DNA of 64,000 nucleotides from Pseudomonas sp. GOM7 (GTDB lineage Bacteria > Pseudomonadota > Gammaproteobacteria > Pseudomonadales > Pseudomonadaceae). Position numbers and translations under genes: made by a program. Position 1 is the first letter of the stretch, and every line of letters starts with the position of its first letter. This document shows positions 62,879-64,000 of this stretch, piece by piece. Under the pieces are notes generated by a model, which worked only from the letters and a program-made list of their open reading frames with translations, did no database searches and was not told the DNA's origin. The stretch lies in contig NZ_CP113519.1 in the NCBI RefSeq assembly GCF_026723825.1, positions 4,588,001 through 4,652,000 on the forward strand, read 5' to 3'.

Positions 62879-64000
62879 TTACTGGCCGCGCATGAACAAC
62901 TTGTCGAGCTGATCCATGCTCAGTTGCGTCCAGGTCGGACGACCATGGTTGCACTGACCACTGCGCTCGGTCTGCTCCATGTCACGCAGCAGGGCGTTCA
63001 TCTCCGGCAGGGTCAGGCGTCGGTTGGCACGCACCGCACCGTGGCAGGCCATGGTCGCCAGCAACTCGTTGAGGTGGGCCTGAATACGGTCGCTGGTGCC
63101 GTATTCGAGCAGATCGGCCAACACGTCACGCACCAGTTGCGTGGCCTGCGCCTGCTTGAGCAAGGCCGGAATCTGGCGGATCGCCAGGCTTTCCTCGCCC
63201 AGGCGCTGCAGCTCGAAGCCCAGGCGCTGGAACCACTCGGCGTGCTCCTCGGCGCAATCAGCCTCGCGCTGGCTCAGGGCGATGGCTTCCGGCACCAGCA
63301 GCGGCTGGCCGCGCAGGCCCTCGCTGGCCATGGCCTGCTTGAGGCGCTCGTAGGTGATGCGCTCATGCGCGGCGTGCATGTCCACCACCACCATGCCCTG
63401 GGCATTCTCGGCGATGATGTAGACGCCCTTGAGCTGCGCCACCGCATAGCCCAGCGGCGGAATATCGCCCTGCTCCTGCGGCAGCGGTTGTGCCGGGGCA
63501 GTAGGCAGCGGCGCGTAGTAGTCGCGGTAGGCCGCCTGCGCTTCGGCAACCGGCACCCCCGGATTGCTGGCAGGCGCCTGGTAACCCGCCCCGGCACCGC
63601 GCCAGGCCGGCTGCGGGCTGGCCTGCGGGGTTTCCAGCACGCTGGCAGCCAGGCCCATCTCACCCTGCGGGCCAAACTCGCCAGCCGCCGCGCCGCTTGC
63701 GCGCACCATGGGCGTCACGGCTGCCGGCGCCGCCACCTGATCCTCGGGGCGCACGTCGGCCAGGGCGCGATGCAGGGTGCCGTAGAGGAAGTCATGCACC
63801 ATGCGACTGTCGCGGAAGCGCACTTCGTGCTTGGTCGGGTGCACGTTGACGTCCACCGTGCTCGGGTCGATCTCGAGGAACAGCACGAAGGTGGGATGGC
63901 GACCGTTGAACAGCACGTCGCGATAGGCCTGGCGCACGGCATGGGCCACCAGCTTGTCGCGCACCATGCGCCCGTTGACGTAGAAGTACTGCAGGTCGGC
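62879..64000 (-). CDS. mutL: DNA mismatch repair protein MutL (partial, N-terminus outside window)
   Basis: The C-terminal 373 residues of MutL; the gene continues past the window end. The N-terminal part seen has FYVNGRMVRDKLVAHAVRQAY and the transducer-domain motif VDVNVHPTKHEVRF. A Pro/Ala-rich linker follows, then the dimerisation domain with MVVVDMHAAHERITYERLKQ and ACHGAVRANRRLT. The last part, CNHGRPTWTQLS, is the usual C-terminal CxHGRP element. Confidence 0.96.
   Translation of the reverse strand, partial: ADLQYFYVNGRMVRDKLVAHAVRQAYRDVLFNGRHPTFVLFLEIDPSTVDVNVHPTKHEVRFRDSRMVHDFLYGTLHRALADVRPEDQVAAPAAVTPMVRASGAAAGEFGPQGEMGLAASVLETPQASPQPAWRGAGAGYQAPASNPGVPVAEAQAAYRDYYAPLPTAPAQPLPQEQGDIPPLGYAVAQLKGVYIIAENAQGMVVVDMHAAHERITYERLKQAMASEGLRGQPLLVPEAIALSQREADCAEEHAEWFQRLGFELQRLGEESLAIRQIPALLKQAQATQLVRDVLADLLEYGTSDRIQAHLNELLATMACHGAVRANRRLTLPEMNALLRDMEQTERSGQCNHGRPTWTQLSMDQLDKLFMRGQ

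Overview
The window is a piece of a Pseudomonas chromosome, high in GC. From about 43.8 kb to the end the gene order is alr, dnaB, rplI, a DUF2232 gene, rpsR, rpsF, rlmB, rnr, tRNA-Leu, purA, hisZ, a DUF2065 gene, hflC, hflK, hflX, hfq, miaA, mutL, which is the order I know from P. aeruginosa PAO1. desB-desC-desT-ureE-ureF-ureG and azurin next to a LOG-family gene also match PAO1. The accessory genes and intergenic repeats suggest a member of the P. mendocina/P. oleovorans lineage; that assignment is inference.

Layout. 1-1.5 kb: an AEC-type permease, cut by the window edge, and a small secreted protein made of 16-residue repeats. 1.5-4.5 kb: the fatty acid desaturation genes desB and desC, divergent from their regulator desT, with two operator-like palindromes between. 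4.6-7.1 kb: urease nickel-insertion genes ureE, ureF, ureG and a HupE/UreJ nickel permease, without urease structural genes. 7.1-8.6 kb: non-coding sequence rich in repeats, including inverted repeats that carry DnaA-box-like TTATCCACA. 8.6-11 kb: a LOG-family phosphoribohydrolase, a DUF808 membrane protein and azurin. 11-17.9 kb: three genes on the minus strand for two transglutaminase-like proteins and a circularly permuted ATP-grasp/alpha-E protein, a predicted peptide-tagging system.

18-32.8 kb is the most unusual part. Three overlapping genes encode a periplasmic adaptor, a GAF domain-adaptor fusion and an M50 site-2-protease-adaptor fusion. Next come a GNAT gene, a DUF6916 gene and two phage tail-collar proteins. 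Then follow a 2,218-residue surface protein with DUF4347, beta-strand and Ig-like repeats, and a TolC-like outer-membrane lipoprotein. The parts resemble a type I secretion route for a giant adhesin, but no ABC ATPase is present and the substrate lacks RTX repeats. I propose it as an under-described export/assembly system.

32.9-43.8 kb: the radical SAM protein YgiQ. Then a five-gene operon with overlapping or near-contiguous genes: an unknown protein, a GH3-like acyl-adenylating enzyme, a two-domain GNAT protein and an EmrA/EmrB-type exporter. It may make and export an acylated or conjugated small molecule. A NicD-type diguanylate cyclase follows. 43.8-64 kb: the conserved housekeeping block, all on the minus strand except two identical tRNA-Leu genes, with an extra chemoreceptor gene between the tRNAs and purA. 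Four heptanucleotide-repeat elements with inverted arms sit exactly at the 3' ends of dnaB, rlmB, the chemoreceptor gene and hflC. A 116-bp imperfect palindrome lies just downstream of rplI.
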